DNA of 64,000 bases from Herminiimonas contaminans (GTDB taxonomy: Bacteria; Pseudomonadota; Gammaproteobacteria; Burkholderiales; Burkholderiaceae_D). Position 1 is the stretch's first letter, and every line of letters starts with the position of its first letter. A program made the translations under genes and the position numbers. Below the pieces are notes generated by a model. That model was not told the origin of the DNA. It was given only the letters and a program-made list of their open reading frames with translations, and ran no database searches. Where the stretch lies: positions 62,001 to 126,000 of the forward strand of contig NZ_JADOEL010000005.1 of assembly GCF_015645465.1 (NCBI RefSeq). Reading direction: 5' to 3'. Shown piece by piece: positions 1 through 8,510 of this stretch.

Positions 1-4
1 ATGC

Positions 5-26
5 AACTATCCCTGAACTATCCCTG
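5..26. repeat. 11-bp tandem direct repeat
   Basis: AACTATCCCTG occurs twice back to back, just beyond the terminator of the tRNA gene. No function is evident, and it may be chance or the edge of a neighbouring unit cut by the window. Confidence 0.4.
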
Positions 27-52
27 AAAAGATGAGAATATCGAATTCTCAT
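26..52 (-). terminator. Intrinsic terminator of the tRNA-Val gene
   Basis: On the minus strand an 8-bp perfect stem (ATGAGAAT / ATTCTCAT, 5-nt loop) is followed by CTTTTC. It begins 12 bases past the encoded CCA end of the tRNA and is the natural end of the dnaQ-tRNA transcript. Confidence 0.7.
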
Positions 53-63
53 AGGAGAAACTT

Positions 64-138
64 TGGTGGGAAGTACAAGTTTCGAACTTGTGACCTATCG
101 CGTGTGAGGCGATCGCTCTACCCCTGAGCTAACCTCCC
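64..138 (-). tRNA. tRNA-Val (anticodon CAC)
   Basis: The minus strand folds into a complete cloverleaf. The acceptor stem GGGAGGT pairs with ACTTCCC with one G-T wobble. A five-pair anticodon stem ATCGC/GCGAT encloses the loop CTCACAC, giving anticodon CAC, which reads the valine codon GUG. The T arm carries GTTCGAA, and the 3' CCA is encoded. It lies 35 bp downstream of dnaQ on the same strand. E. coli also has a tRNA gene (aspV) directly after dnaQ, so the order is conserved although the tRNA differs. Confidence 0.95.
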
Positions 139-173
139 GGAGTCGGCAAATTATCTCATAAAACAGCAGTTGC

Positions 174-893
174 TCAGGATTCCGGAGACTCCGACTCCAG
201 CTTGCGCCAGATGGATTGCCCTTTCACTTGCTTGTCCAGACCTTCTACCAGCACTGCGTGTGCGGCGAGCTCTTCCTCGCTGGCCAGTTGCAACTGCACC
301 GGTGCTATCGCTACCGCTTCCAGCACCACACCATCACTATCGACGTCACCGCCACCCAAATCCATGCTGAGGCTGTTCTGACCACGTGTCATCGCCAGAT
401 AGACTTCTGCCAGCAATTCCGCATCGAGCAACGCGCCGTGCAATGCGCGGTGTGCATTCGAGATGCCGTAACGATCGCACAGTGCATCCAGCGAGTTACG
501 TTTGCCCGGGTGCATTTCCTTGGCCTGCACCAGCGTATCGATGACTTCGCCTACATGCTCCTTGAAAGTCGGCGTGTTAACACGCTTCAACTCGGCATCG
601 AGGAAGCCGATATCGAACGGTGCGTTGTGGATGATGACGTCCGCACCGGCGATGTAGTCGCGGAACTCGTCGGCGATTTCCGCAAACTTCGGTTTGTCGC
701 TAAGGAATTCTGTGGTCAATCCGTGCACTGCCAGCGCGCCCTCTTCCGAGTCGCGCTCCGGATTGATGTAGTGATGAAAGTTATTTCCGGTCAGTCGTCG
801 GTTTACCAGCTCAACGCAACCGATTTCAATGATGCGATCACCCGAGCGTGGGTTCAGCCCTGTCGTTTCGGTATCGAGAACAATTTGTCGCAT
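174..893 (-). CDS. dnaQ: DNA polymerase III epsilon subunit (proofreading exonuclease)
   Basis: 239 aa. A 3'-5' exonuclease of the DEDDh family that removes misincorporated bases as part of the Pol III core. The first metal-binding motif LDTETTG places Asp7 and Glu9. The second motif lies in HNAPFDIGFLDAEL (about residues 90-103), and the last has the His and Asp of HRALHGALLDAELL. The C-terminal tail (about 180-239) should carry the polymerase alpha-binding segment. It starts at ATG 893, 40 bp after rnhA on the same strand, in the block yafS-rnhA-dnaQ-tRNA. Length fits the family. Confidence 0.95.
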   Translation of the reverse strand: MRQIVLDTETTGLNPRSGDRIIEIGCVELVNRRLTGNNFHHYINPERDSEEGALAVHGLTTEFLSDKPKFAEIADEFRDYIAGADVIIHNAPFDIGFLDAELKRVNTPTFKEHVGEVIDTLVQAKEMHPGKRNSLDALCDRYGISNAHRALHGALLDAELLAEVYLAMTRGQNSLSMDLGGGDVDSDGVVLEAVAIAPVQLQLASEEELAAHAVLVEGLDKQVKGQSIWRKLESESPES

Positions 894-933
894 GCTTAAT
901 CAGTATTCAAAAGTATAAAAATAATTGCTGCAC

Positions 934-1368
934 TCAGGCAGCGACTTCAACGCCGCGATTGGCCAGCGCATCGGCGCGTTCATTACCGGCATGGCCGTTA
1001 TGTCCGCGCACCCAGCGCCATTCGATTTTATGACGCGCCTGCGCTGCATCCAGCTCCTGCCACAGGTCTACATTCTTGACCGGTTCCTTGGACGCGGTTT
1101 TCCAGCCGCGCGCTTTCCAGCCGTGTATCCATTCGCTAATGCCTTTTTGTACGTACTGGCTATCGGTATGCACCACCACTTCGCACGGACGCGTCAACAA
1201 GTTGAGCGCCTCGATCACTGCTTTCAGTTCCATACGGTTGTTGGTGGTGTTGAGTTCGCCGCCGAATATTTCTTTCTCATGCTCGCCCATTACCAGCAAT
1301 GCGCCCCAGCCGCCACGGCCAGGATTGCCCTTGCATGCGCCATCGCTATATATATCTATCTTGTCCAT
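934..1368 (-). CDS. rnhA: Ribonuclease HI
   Basis: 144 aa. Cleaves the RNA strand of RNA-DNA hybrids, for example Okazaki primers and R-loops. All four catalytic acidic residues are in place: Asp9 in [12 protein letters not shown], Glu47 in NNRMELKA, Asp69 in HTDSQYV and Asp133 in NERADALA. Length is typical of bacterial RNase HI. It lies 20 bp behind the methyltransferase gene and 40 bp before dnaQ, all on the minus strand, so a common transcript is likely. Confidence 0.96.
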   Translation of the reverse strand: MDKIDIYSDGACKGNPGRGGWGALLVMGEHEKEIFGGELNTTNNRMELKAVIEALNLLTRPCEVVVHTDSQYVQKGISEWIHGWKARGWKTASKEPVKNVDLWQELDAAQARHKIEWRWVRGHNGHAGNERADALANRGVEVAA

Positions 1369-1388
1369 GCTACTTTCTTTTCTCTCTG

Positions 1389-2168
1389 CTACTTGTGTGA
1401 CTTATGTATTTTGTTGGTCGCCGGTACGCCTTGCGGCGCAGTGGCTTTTTGTGTTTTCCAGGCCGGGCCTATCAGGTGCATGCCACGCACGCGCTTGACT
1501 GCCTGCACCACGTAGACCGCACCGAGGTAAGGCCACCAGCGCTCACCTATGTTTTCCAGGAAGTTAAAGCGATCCAGCCACTTCTGCGTTTCACACGGCG
1601 GCGCATAGCAACCGAAGTAACCGCCACTGACTTCCATATTCAATAACTTCAGCCAATCCTTCACGCGTGGCAGGCTGATGAATTCACCTTGTTGCGGCAG
1701 AAAGTAGGATTCGCTCAGACGTCCGATGATTTGGCGTGCACCCCAGAAGCTATACGGATTAAAGCCGCAAATGATGACCTGCCCTTCCGGGATCAGCACA
1801 CGTTCAACTTCACGCAGCACCTGATGCGGCTCCTTCGCGAACTCCAAGGCATGCGGCAGGATGACCAGGTCTATGCTGGCCGATGCATACGGCAATTCTT
1901 CAAAATCCTGCACCACCACCAGCGGCTTCGCTTCGTTGTCATGCCCCTTGGCCGGAAAGCCGGTGTCGGTCAACCAGGTGTGCGGCATGCGGTTGGCACG
2001 CAAGGCCTGGATTTGCGGCAAACCGATCTGAGTGGCGTTGAAACCAAAGATGTCTACAGTCAACTCATCCAGACGCGCGTGTTCCCAATCCCGCACATAG
2101 TTGCCGGTCGCTGTCTCAAGCCAGGGGCCGAGGGATATAATGGACTTTTCTGTAGAAGATGTTTCCAT
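1389..2168 (-). CDS. yafS: YafS-type class I SAM-dependent methyltransferase
   Basis: About 259 aa from the ATG at 2168; an upstream in-frame start at 2210 exists but would run into gloB. The fold is that of small-molecule methyltransferases: the acidic strand ([13 protein letters not shown]), [14 protein letters not shown] and the [18 protein letters not shown] motif are clear. The usual glycine-rich SAM loop near the N terminus is degenerate ([12 protein letters not shown]), as I recall for YafS homologues. Substrate is unknown. Its start codon overlaps the divergent gloB start, which reproduces the E. coli order gloB-yafS-rnhA-dnaQ. Confidence 0.85.
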   Translation of the reverse strand: METSSTEKSIISLGPWLETATGNYVRDWEHARLDELTVDIFGFNATQIGLPQIQALRANRMPHTWLTDTGFPAKGHDNEAKPLVVVQDFEELPYASASIDLVILPHALEFAKEPHQVLREVERVLIPEGQVIICGFNPYSFWGARQIIGRLSESYFLPQQGEFISLPRVKDWLKLLNMEVSGGYFGCYAPPCETQKWLDRFNFLENIGERWWPYLGAVYVVQAVKRVRGMHLIGPAWKTQKATAPQGVPATNKIHKSHK

Positions 2169-2943
2169 GCGTATGTTGAGTGTACTGACTGTTCCCGCTT
2201 TTAACGACAATTACCTGTGGATTATCCACGATGGCGTCCATGCTGCCGTGGTTGATCCGGGCGATGCCCAACCGATACTTGCCGCGCTGGAAGCGCATAA
2301 ACTTTCTCTGGTCGCTATTCTACTGACTCATCACCATAGTGACCATGTCGGCGGTGTATCTACTTTGTTGCAGCATTTCAAAGTCCCGGTCTATGCACCG
2401 CGCAAAGACCCTATCGCCAACGTCACACAGCCACTGGATGAAGGCGATAGCGTCACCATTCCTGAACTCGGCCTGAAATTGTCGGTCCTGCATGTACCCG
2501 GCCACACGCTGGGCCACATTGCTTACGTCGCGCCAGAGCAAGGCTGGCTGTTCTGCGGAGACACACTGTTCGCAGGTGGTTGCGGCCGCATCTTTGAAGG
2601 CACGCCGACGCAAATGCTGGCTTCGCTCGACAAGCTAGCCGCGCTGCCGGATGACACCAAAGTCTACTGCGCACACGAATACACCATCTCCAACCTGCGC
2701 TTTGCGCTGGCGGCAGAACCAGCCAATACCGCACTGGCAGCCCGCTTCGAGGCGGAACAGGCCAAACGCAAGCAAAATATCCCGACCGTACCGTCGAATA
2801 TCGGCCTGGAGAAATCGACCAATCCCTTCCTGCGTGCGCGTGTCCCGGCGATAGCGCAGCACATGGTAGCCAATGGCAAAGCCCAAAATGGCGATCCGGT
2901 CACCGTCTTCGCCGCCCTGCGCGAGTGGAAAAATAACTTCTAG
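2167..2943 (+). CDS. gloB: Hydroxyacylglutathione hydrolase (glyoxalase II)
   Basis: About 258 aa. Hydrolyses S-lactoylglutathione to lactate and glutathione, the second step of methylglyoxal detoxification in the cytoplasm. The metallo-beta-lactamase metal motif [10 protein letters not shown] (about residue 55) is intact. The second-half metal ligands appear in [25 protein letters not shown] and [12 protein letters not shown]. Starts at 2167 and 2173 are both possible; the second gives the usual [14 protein letters not shown] beginning. The upstream promoter must lie inside the divergent methyltransferase gene because there is no intergenic space. Confidence 0.94.
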   Translation: MRMLSVLTVPAFNDNYLWIIHDGVHAAVVDPGDAQPILAALEAHKLSLVAILLTHHHSDHVGGVSTLLQHFKVPVYAPRKDPIANVTQPLDEGDSVTIPELGLKLSVLHVPGHTLGHIAYVAPEQGWLFCGDTLFAGGCGRIFEGTPTQMLASLDKLAALPDDTKVYCAHEYTISNLRFALAAEPANTALAARFEAEQAKRKQNIPTVPSNIGLEKSTNPFLRARVPAIAQHMVANGKAQNGDPVTVFAALREWKNNF

Positions 2944-3009
2944 CAGGCTGCCAGCAATTTCAGTATTTTCTTATCAACACCCCGAATAATTCCCCATGAG
3001 CAAGCAAAG

Positions 3010-3029
3010 ACCGGCAAACGCCGGTTTTT
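3010..3029 (+). terminator. Intrinsic terminator after gloB
   Basis: Six-pair stem ACCGGC / GCCGGT with a 4-nt loop, followed by TTTT. It lies 67 bp past the gloB stop. Confidence 0.8.
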
Positions 3030-3192
3030 CGAGAGAAATATTATCTTTTTGATATCTGCCTTTAGTGTAAAAACGGGCGATAAACACTAGCTGTTGTGTA
3101 AATTGTCTTGACTAGCAAAATGCGCATTACTTACACTCGGCCATTATCCTTTTCAACCGGCTGCTCATGGGTCGGTAATTTTGCGAGATCCC

Positions 3193-4776
3193 ATGCCTAC
3201 ATCCGATTTTAAAGTGCCCTACAAAACCATCACCGCCGCCGTCCTGCTAAGCTTCGCCGGCCTCTCCCACGCCAGCGATCTCTCGCTACCGCCCTACAAC
3301 TGGGTAAAAGACGCAGCCCTGCAAGACAATCCCTCCCTCGCCAACGATCCCCTCAGTGAATTTGTCGTCACCGGTGAAGATGACGTCTGGGGGCGTATCC
3401 GCAAGGGCTTTGGCATACCTGACCTGACCGACAACCAGTTGGTGATCAACCAGACCATCTGGTACAGCTCGCGCCCTGATTACATCGGCCGCACCACCAA
3501 ACGTGCTTCGCTGTATCTGTACCACGTGGTTGAAGAACTGGAAAAACGCGGCATGCCGACAGAACTGGCACTGCTGCCGTTCATCGAATCCGCATTCAAC
3601 CCGCAAGCCTATTCGACCGCCAAAGCGGCAGGCATGTGGCAATTCATTCCATCGACTGGTCGCGACTTCAACCTAAAACAGAATATGTTCAAGGATGAGC
3701 GTCGCAGCGTGCTGGCCTCGACTGATGCTGCGCTGACTTACCTGCAAAAACTGTATGGCATGTTCGGCGACTGGCAACTGGCGCTGGCGGCGTACAACTG
3801 GGGCGAAGGCTCGGTTCAGCGCGCCATCAAGAAAGCAGAAGCAGCAGGCGTAGGCACCGACTTCAACAGCCTGTCGGCCTACATGCCAGCAGAAACCCGT
3901 AACTATGTACCGAAGCTGCAAGCGGTCAAGAACATCATCGCTACACCAGACGCCTACGGCATTACCCTGCTGAAGGTCGATAATCAGCCTTACTTCGTCA
4001 GCATCGCCAAAACCCGCGACATCGACGTCAAGCTGGCGGCGCAACTGGCTGAGTTGCCCATGGATGAATTCAAGGCACTGAATCCGCAATTCAACCGCCC
4101 TGTGATTACCGGTAGCAGCAACACGCAAATCCTGCTGCCGCAAAGCAATGCCGAGAAGTTCAAGGCTAACCTGGCGAAATGGAGCCATGCACTGTCGTCA
4201 TGGACCGCGCACAAGGTGACCGGCGCACGTGAACGCATAGAAACCATCGCCGCGAAATTCCACACCACGCCGCAAGTCATACGCGAGGTGAACAATATTC
4301 CGCCGAAGATGGTGTTGAAGGCTGGCTCGACCGTGCTGGTACCACGCACTGACGAAACTGCACAAAAAGACATTACCCAGGAAGTCGCCGACAATGCGAC
4401 GTTGGCGATGGCACCGGACGTACCGGATACCAAGCGCATCAATGTGACCGTCAAGAAAAAGGACACCATCAATACGCTGGCAAGCCGCTACAAGGTCACG
4501 ATCGCGCAAATCAAGTCATGGAACAACCTGAGCCACGACAAACTGGCCAGCGGTCAGAAACTGGAATTGCACGTACCGTACAAAGCAGCCGTCGCAAGCA
4601 ACAACAAATCCAAAGCAGCACCGAGCAAGGCTGTAGCGAAATCCACCAAGCAGGCTAGCCGTAGCCCTGCCAAATCGAGCAAAGCCAAAACCACAGTCGC
4701 TTCCAACAAATCTGGTAACAAGGCACCAGCCAAAATCAACGTTGCATCCGCCAGCGGCAAAATCAATCTGAAGTAA
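3193..4776 (+). CDS. mltD: Membrane-bound lytic murein transglycosylase D-like, with LysM domains
   Basis: 527 aa from ATG 3193 (a TTG start at 3181 would add four residues). An N-terminal signal sequence (VLLSFAGLSHA) leads to the periplasm. The SLT transglycosylase domain (about 100-230) has the catalytic glutamate in LLPFIESAFNP and the typical AAGMWQFIPSTGRDF and LALAAYNWGEGSV. Two LysM peptidoglycan-binding modules follow: DTINTLASRYKVT is clear, and GARERIETIAAKFHT is the first. A Lys/Ala/Ser-rich tail ends the protein. It cleaves peptidoglycan glycan strands with 1,6-anhydro product formation. No lipobox is obvious, so the anchoring seen in E. coli MltD may be absent. Confidence 0.9.
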   Translation: MPTSDFKVPYKTITAAVLLSFAGLSHASDLSLPPYNWVKDAALQDNPSLANDPLSEFVVTGEDDVWGRIRKGFGIPDLTDNQLVINQTIWYSSRPDYIGRTTKRASLYLYHVVEELEKRGMPTELALLPFIESAFNPQAYSTAKAAGMWQFIPSTGRDFNLKQNMFKDERRSVLASTDAALTYLQKLYGMFGDWQLALAAYNWGEGSVQRAIKKAEAAGVGTDFNSLSAYMPAETRNYVPKLQAVKNIIATPDAYGITLLKVDNQPYFVSIAKTRDIDVKLAAQLAELPMDEFKALNPQFNRPVITGSSNTQILLPQSNAEKFKANLAKWSHALSSWTAHKVTGARERIETIAAKFHTTPQVIREVNNIPPKMVLKAGSTVLVPRTDETAQKDITQEVADNATLAMAPDVPDTKRINVTVKKKDTINTLASRYKVTIAQIKSWNNLSHDKLASGQKLELHVPYKAAVASNNKSKAAPSKAVAKSTKQASRSPAKSSKAKTTVASNKSGNKAPAKINVASASGKINLK

Positions 4777-4786
4777 ACAAGCTCAA

Positions 4787-4810
4787 GTAAGCGTCGTCAT
4801 CGACGCTTAC
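4787..4810. terminator. Hairpin between convergent mltD-like and yejF genes
   Basis: A perfect 10-bp inverted repeat GTAAGCGTCG / CGACGCTTAC with a 4-nt loop sits between the two convergent genes. The yejF stop codon (4807-4809) is inside its right arm. Neither side has a T-run, so it may act as a 3'-end stabiliser rather than a classical terminator. Confidence 0.5.
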
Positions 4811-6399
4811 ACCACCACCTCATCAGGACGGGCATAGACCGAAGCAGCCAGCAGGCGCTGGGTATAAGCTTCAGTTGGTTTGGACAACACAGTTTGCGTC
4901 AGGCCCTGCTCCACTACCTTGCCGTCTTTCATCACCATCACACGATGCGCCATGGCGCGTATCACGGCCAGGTCGTGGCTGATGAAGATATAAGCCATGC
5001 CGTATTTCTTCTGCAGATCGGCCAACAGCAACAAGACCTGATGCTGCACCGAGACGTCCAGTGAAGAAGTAGGCTCATCCAGCAAAATCAAATCAGGCTT
5101 CAGCACCAGCGCACGCGCAATCGCAATCCGCTGCCGCTGTCCGCCGGAGAATTCGTGCGGGTAACGCGTCATCATTTCCGCAGATAAACCCACTTCCTGC
5201 AAACCATCTGCCACCGCTTTGCGTATGCCATGCGGCCCGAGCTGCGGCTGATGCAAAGCCAGTCCTTCACCGACTATCTGCTCGACCGTACGACGCGGTG
5301 ACAGCGAAGCAAACGGATCCTGGAACACGATCTGCATGCGCGCACGTAAAGGACGCAAGGCGTCGCGACTCTTGCTGGTAATCGACTGCCCTGCAAAACT
5401 GATTTCACCTTTTACATGCGCACTCGACAGGCGCAGCAAAGCCAGACCCAGCGTTGATTTACCGGAACCGGATTCACCGACTATGCCCAGCGTCTCGCCC
5501 GGCCTGACCTGCACGTCGACCTGATCGACGGCGACAAAAGGCAGTTTCTTGAACCAGCCTTTTTTTATATCGAAGGTACAGCTGACCTGCTCGGCCTGCA
5601 GCAAGGGCGTCGCCGCCGCACTCACCACATTCACCAATTGATGCGGCTGGCTGGCCAGCAGTTTCTTGGTATAGGCCTCGCGCGGTGCGCTGAATAATTG
5701 CTGTGTCGTCGCCACTTCCAGCAAGCGCCCTTTTTCCATCACGCCGACGCGATCTGCAAAGTGGCGCACCAGGTTCAGGTCATGCGTAATCATCAGCACG
5801 GCCATATTCTCTTCGCGCTGCAACTGATTCAGCAGCTCAACGATTTGCACCTGTATCGTGACGTCGAGTGCGGTGGTCGGTTCATCGGCAATCAGCAGCT
5901 TGGGCTTGCACGCCAATGCCATCGCTATCATCGCGCGCTGACGCTGGCCGCCAGACAATTCATGCGGATAAGACAAGGCGCGTCGTTGCGGCTCAGGGAT
6001 GCCGGTCTTGTCCAGCAATTCAACGGTACGCAAGGCGGCCGTTTTCGCACTGACGCCTTCATGCAACATCAGCACTTCCGCGATCTGATTGCCTATCGTG
6101 AACAAGGGATTCAGTGCCGTCATCGGCTCCTGGAAGATCATCGCGATGTCATTACCGCGCACCGAGCGCATCGCTGCTTCGGTCTTTTGCAGGATGTCCT
6201 GACCTTCAAACAATATCTTGCCGCCGTAAGTCGCATCCTGATTCAGGCGCAACAAGGACAGTGCGGTCACCGTTTTGCCAGAACCGGACTCACCGACCAG
6301 CGCAAATTTTTCACCGGCAGCAATGCTGAAGCTGACTTCGTTGACCACCTTGCTGGTATCGAAGGACACCTGCAGGTTTTGTATATCGAGCAGGCTCAT
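4807..6399 (-). CDS. yejF: Microcin C/oligopeptide ABC importer, double ATPase YejF
   Basis: 530 aa with two complete ABC ATPase halves in one chain. The first has Walker A GESGSGKT (about 36-43), signature LSGGQRQR and Walker [13 protein letters not shown]. The second has [16 protein letters not shown] and [12 protein letters not shown]. It energises the YejABEF importer, which takes up peptides including microcin C-type compounds in E. coli. The start overlaps the yejE stop by 4 bp, so translation is coupled. Confidence 0.93.
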   Translation of the reverse strand: MSLLDIQNLQVSFDTSKVVNEVSFSIAAGEKFALVGESGSGKTVTALSLLRLNQDATYGGKILFEGQDILQKTEAAMRSVRGNDIAMIFQEPMTALNPLFTIGNQIAEVLMLHEGVSAKTAALRTVELLDKTGIPEPQRRALSYPHELSGGQRQRAMIAMALACKPKLLIADEPTTALDVTIQVQIVELLNQLQREENMAVLMITHDLNLVRHFADRVGVMEKGRLLEVATTQQLFSAPREAYTKKLLASQPHQLVNVVSAAATPLLQAEQVSCTFDIKKGWFKKLPFVAVDQVDVQVRPGETLGIVGESGSGKSTLGLALLRLSSAHVKGEISFAGQSITSKSRDALRPLRARMQIVFQDPFASLSPRRTVEQIVGEGLALHQPQLGPHGIRKAVADGLQEVGLSAEMMTRYPHEFSGGQRQRIAIARALVLKPDLILLDEPTSSLDVSVQHQVLLLLADLQKKYGMAYIFISHDLAVIRAMAHRVMVMKDGKVVEQGLTQTVLSKPTEAYTQRLLAASVYARPDEVVV

Positions 6400-7439
6400 G
6401 CTTTCCTCCGCACATCCAGCGAGTTACGCAAGGCATCGCCTATGTTCGTCAGCAAGAGCAGCATCATGGTCAGCACCACAAAGGTAGACAAGGCGATCCA
6501 CCACGCATCCAGATTGTTTTTACCCTGTGCCAGCAATTCACCGAGGCTGGCAGTCGTTGCTGGTACGCCGAGTCCAAGGAAGTCCAGGCTGGTCAAAGCC
6601 AGGATCGCACCGCTCATGCGGAACGGTAAAAAGGTCACGACCGGCGTCAGGCTGTTCGGCAAGACGTGACGCCAGATGATTTGGCCATTCGACAAACCGA
6701 GTGCACGTGCCGCCTGTACATATTCCAGGTTGCGGTTACGCAGGAAGTCGGCACGCACATAATCCGACAAACCCATCCATCCAAACAGTGACAACAGGAT
6801 CAGCAGCAAACCTATGCTGGGTTGGAAAATGGAAGCGAAGATGATCAGCAGATACAGCTCAGGCATCGCGCCCCAGATTTCCATGAAGCGCTGGAAGAAC
6901 AAATCCGTCTTGCCCGCGAAGTAGCCCTGGATCGCACCTGTAACCAAGCCCAGCAACACTCCAGTGAACGTCAGCGCCAGGCCGAACAACACAGAGACAC
7001 GGAAACCGTACAACAAGCGGGCCACTACATCACGCCCGCGATCATCGGTACCCAGCCAGTTCTCGGCAGAAGGTGGTGCCGGATTCGGCGAGGTCGCAAA
7101 GTAATTCAGGGTGTCATAGCGATAGCGGTTCAATGGATAGATCGCCCAGTTGCCATCTTTCTCGAACTGCTCGCGGATAAACGGATCGAGATAATCTGCT
7201 GGCGACTCAAAATCACCGCCGAATTTCTTTTCCGAATAGGTCTTCAGTATCGGGAATACCAGCTCGCCGTTGTACTTCGCCACCAGTGGTTTGTCGTTCG
7301 ACAGCACTTCGGCCAGTAAACTGATGAGCACCAGCACACTGAATATAATCAGGCTCCAGTAGCCACGACGATTCTTTTTAAAGCGCAGCCAGACCCGGCG
7401 TCCCGGTGAAACCGGTGCTGCGGTAGCAAGTTCGTTCAT
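6396..7439 (-). CDS. yejE: Peptide ABC importer permease YejE
   Basis: 347 aa. Inner-membrane permease of the DppC/OppC type with an N-terminal transmembrane segment (SLIIFSVLVLISLLAEVL), a long periplasmic stretch typical of YejE, and a C-terminal permease core. The EAA-type loop that contacts the ATPase is visible (EYVQAARALGLSNGQIIWRHVLPNS). It overlaps yejF and yejB by 4 bp on each side. Confidence 0.93.
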   Translation of the reverse strand: MNELATAAPVSPGRRVWLRFKKNRRGYWSLIIFSVLVLISLLAEVLSNDKPLVAKYNGELVFPILKTYSEKKFGGDFESPADYLDPFIREQFEKDGNWAIYPLNRYRYDTLNYFATSPNPAPPSAENWLGTDDRGRDVVARLLYGFRVSVLFGLALTFTGVLLGLVTGAIQGYFAGKTDLFFQRFMEIWGAMPELYLLIIFASIFQPSIGLLLILLSLFGWMGLSDYVRADFLRNRNLEYVQAARALGLSNGQIIWRHVLPNSLTPVVTFLPFRMSGAILALTSLDFLGLGVPATTASLGELLAQGKNNLDAWWIALSTFVVLTMMLLLLTNIGDALRNSLDVRRKA

Positions 7440-8500
7440 GAGTTCAGGCTTTCAAACTGCAGGCGCGGATCAGCCCAGACATAGCAAAGGTCGCCCAGCA
7501 ACTTGACCACCAGCCCTATCAATGTGAAGAGATACAGCGTCCCCATCACTACCGGATAATCGCGTCGTATCACCGATTCATACGACAGCAAACCGAGGCC
7601 ATCGAGCGAGAACAGGGTTTCGATCAGCAAGCTGCCGGTGAAGAATGCACCGATGAAGGCCGCCGGAAAACCGGTCACCAGGGGAATCAGCGCATTGCGG
7701 AAGACATGCTTGTACAGCACCTTGTTTTCGCTCAGGCCTTTGGCACGCGCAGTCAGCACATACTGTTTGCGGATTTCTTCGAGGAAGGTGTTCTTGGTCA
7801 GCATGGTCATCACCGCAAACGAACCTGCGACCGATGCCGTTACCGGCAAGGCGATGTGCCACAGGTAATCAAGCACCTTGCCGATCAGCGACAGCTGTTC
7901 CCAGTTATCCGAGGTCAGCCCGCGCAAGGGGAACCACTGTACAAAGCTGCCACCGCCAAACATCACCAGCAGGAACACGCCGAGGATAAAACCCGGGATC
8001 GAATAACCGACCAGCACCACCATGGTAGTGAGTGAATCAAAGCGACTGCCTTCGCGCACCGCTTTGGCGATGCCCAGCGGCAGCGAAATGAAATAGGTCA
8101 GGAAGAAGGTCCACATCCCTAGCGTGATCGATACCGGCAATTTGGATACCACCAGTTCCCACACATCCTTGTGATGATAGAAGCTCTGTCCGAGGTCGAA
8201 GGTGGCAAAGCCCTTCAGCATTTGCCAGAAGCGTTCTATCGGCGGTTTGTCGAAACCGTACAGCGCCTTGATCTCAGCCACGCGTTCCGCATCTATACCC
8301 TGCCGTCCGCGATACTGCGCACCACCGCCACCACCGCCCGCTTCACCTCCGGCACCAAACTGTCCCTTCAGTTCGACCAGTGCCTGCTCAACCGGTCCGC
8401 CGGGGACGAACTGGATCACGGCAAAAGTAATCGCGATCACGCCCAGCAAAGTGGGCAGCATCAGCAATACGCGCTTGATTATGTAAGACCACAGATTCAT
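7436..8500 (-). CDS. yejB: Peptide ABC importer permease YejB
   Basis: 354 aa. DppB/OppB-type inner-membrane permease. The first transmembrane helix (LLMLPTLLGVIAITFAVIQF) and the C-terminal permease domain with an EAA loop (QYVLTARAKGLSENKVLYKHVFRNA) are typical. A glycine-rich insert (FGAGGEAGGGGGGAQY, about residues 48-63) lies in the first periplasmic loop. It partners YejE as a heterodimer and follows yejA by 10 bp. Confidence 0.93.
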   Translation of the reverse strand: MNLWSYIIKRVLLMLPTLLGVIAITFAVIQFVPGGPVEQALVELKGQFGAGGEAGGGGGGAQYRGRQGIDAERVAEIKALYGFDKPPIERFWQMLKGFATFDLGQSFYHHKDVWELVVSKLPVSITLGMWTFFLTYFISLPLGIAKAVREGSRFDSLTTMVVLVGYSIPGFILGVFLLVMFGGGSFVQWFPLRGLTSDNWEQLSLIGKVLDYLWHIALPVTASVAGSFAVMTMLTKNTFLEEIRKQYVLTARAKGLSENKVLYKHVFRNALIPLVTGFPAAFIGAFFTGSLLIETLFSLDGLGLLSYESVIRRDYPVVMGTLYLFTLIGLVVKLLGDLCYVWADPRLQFESLNS

Positions 8501-8510
8501 CGCGGCATCC

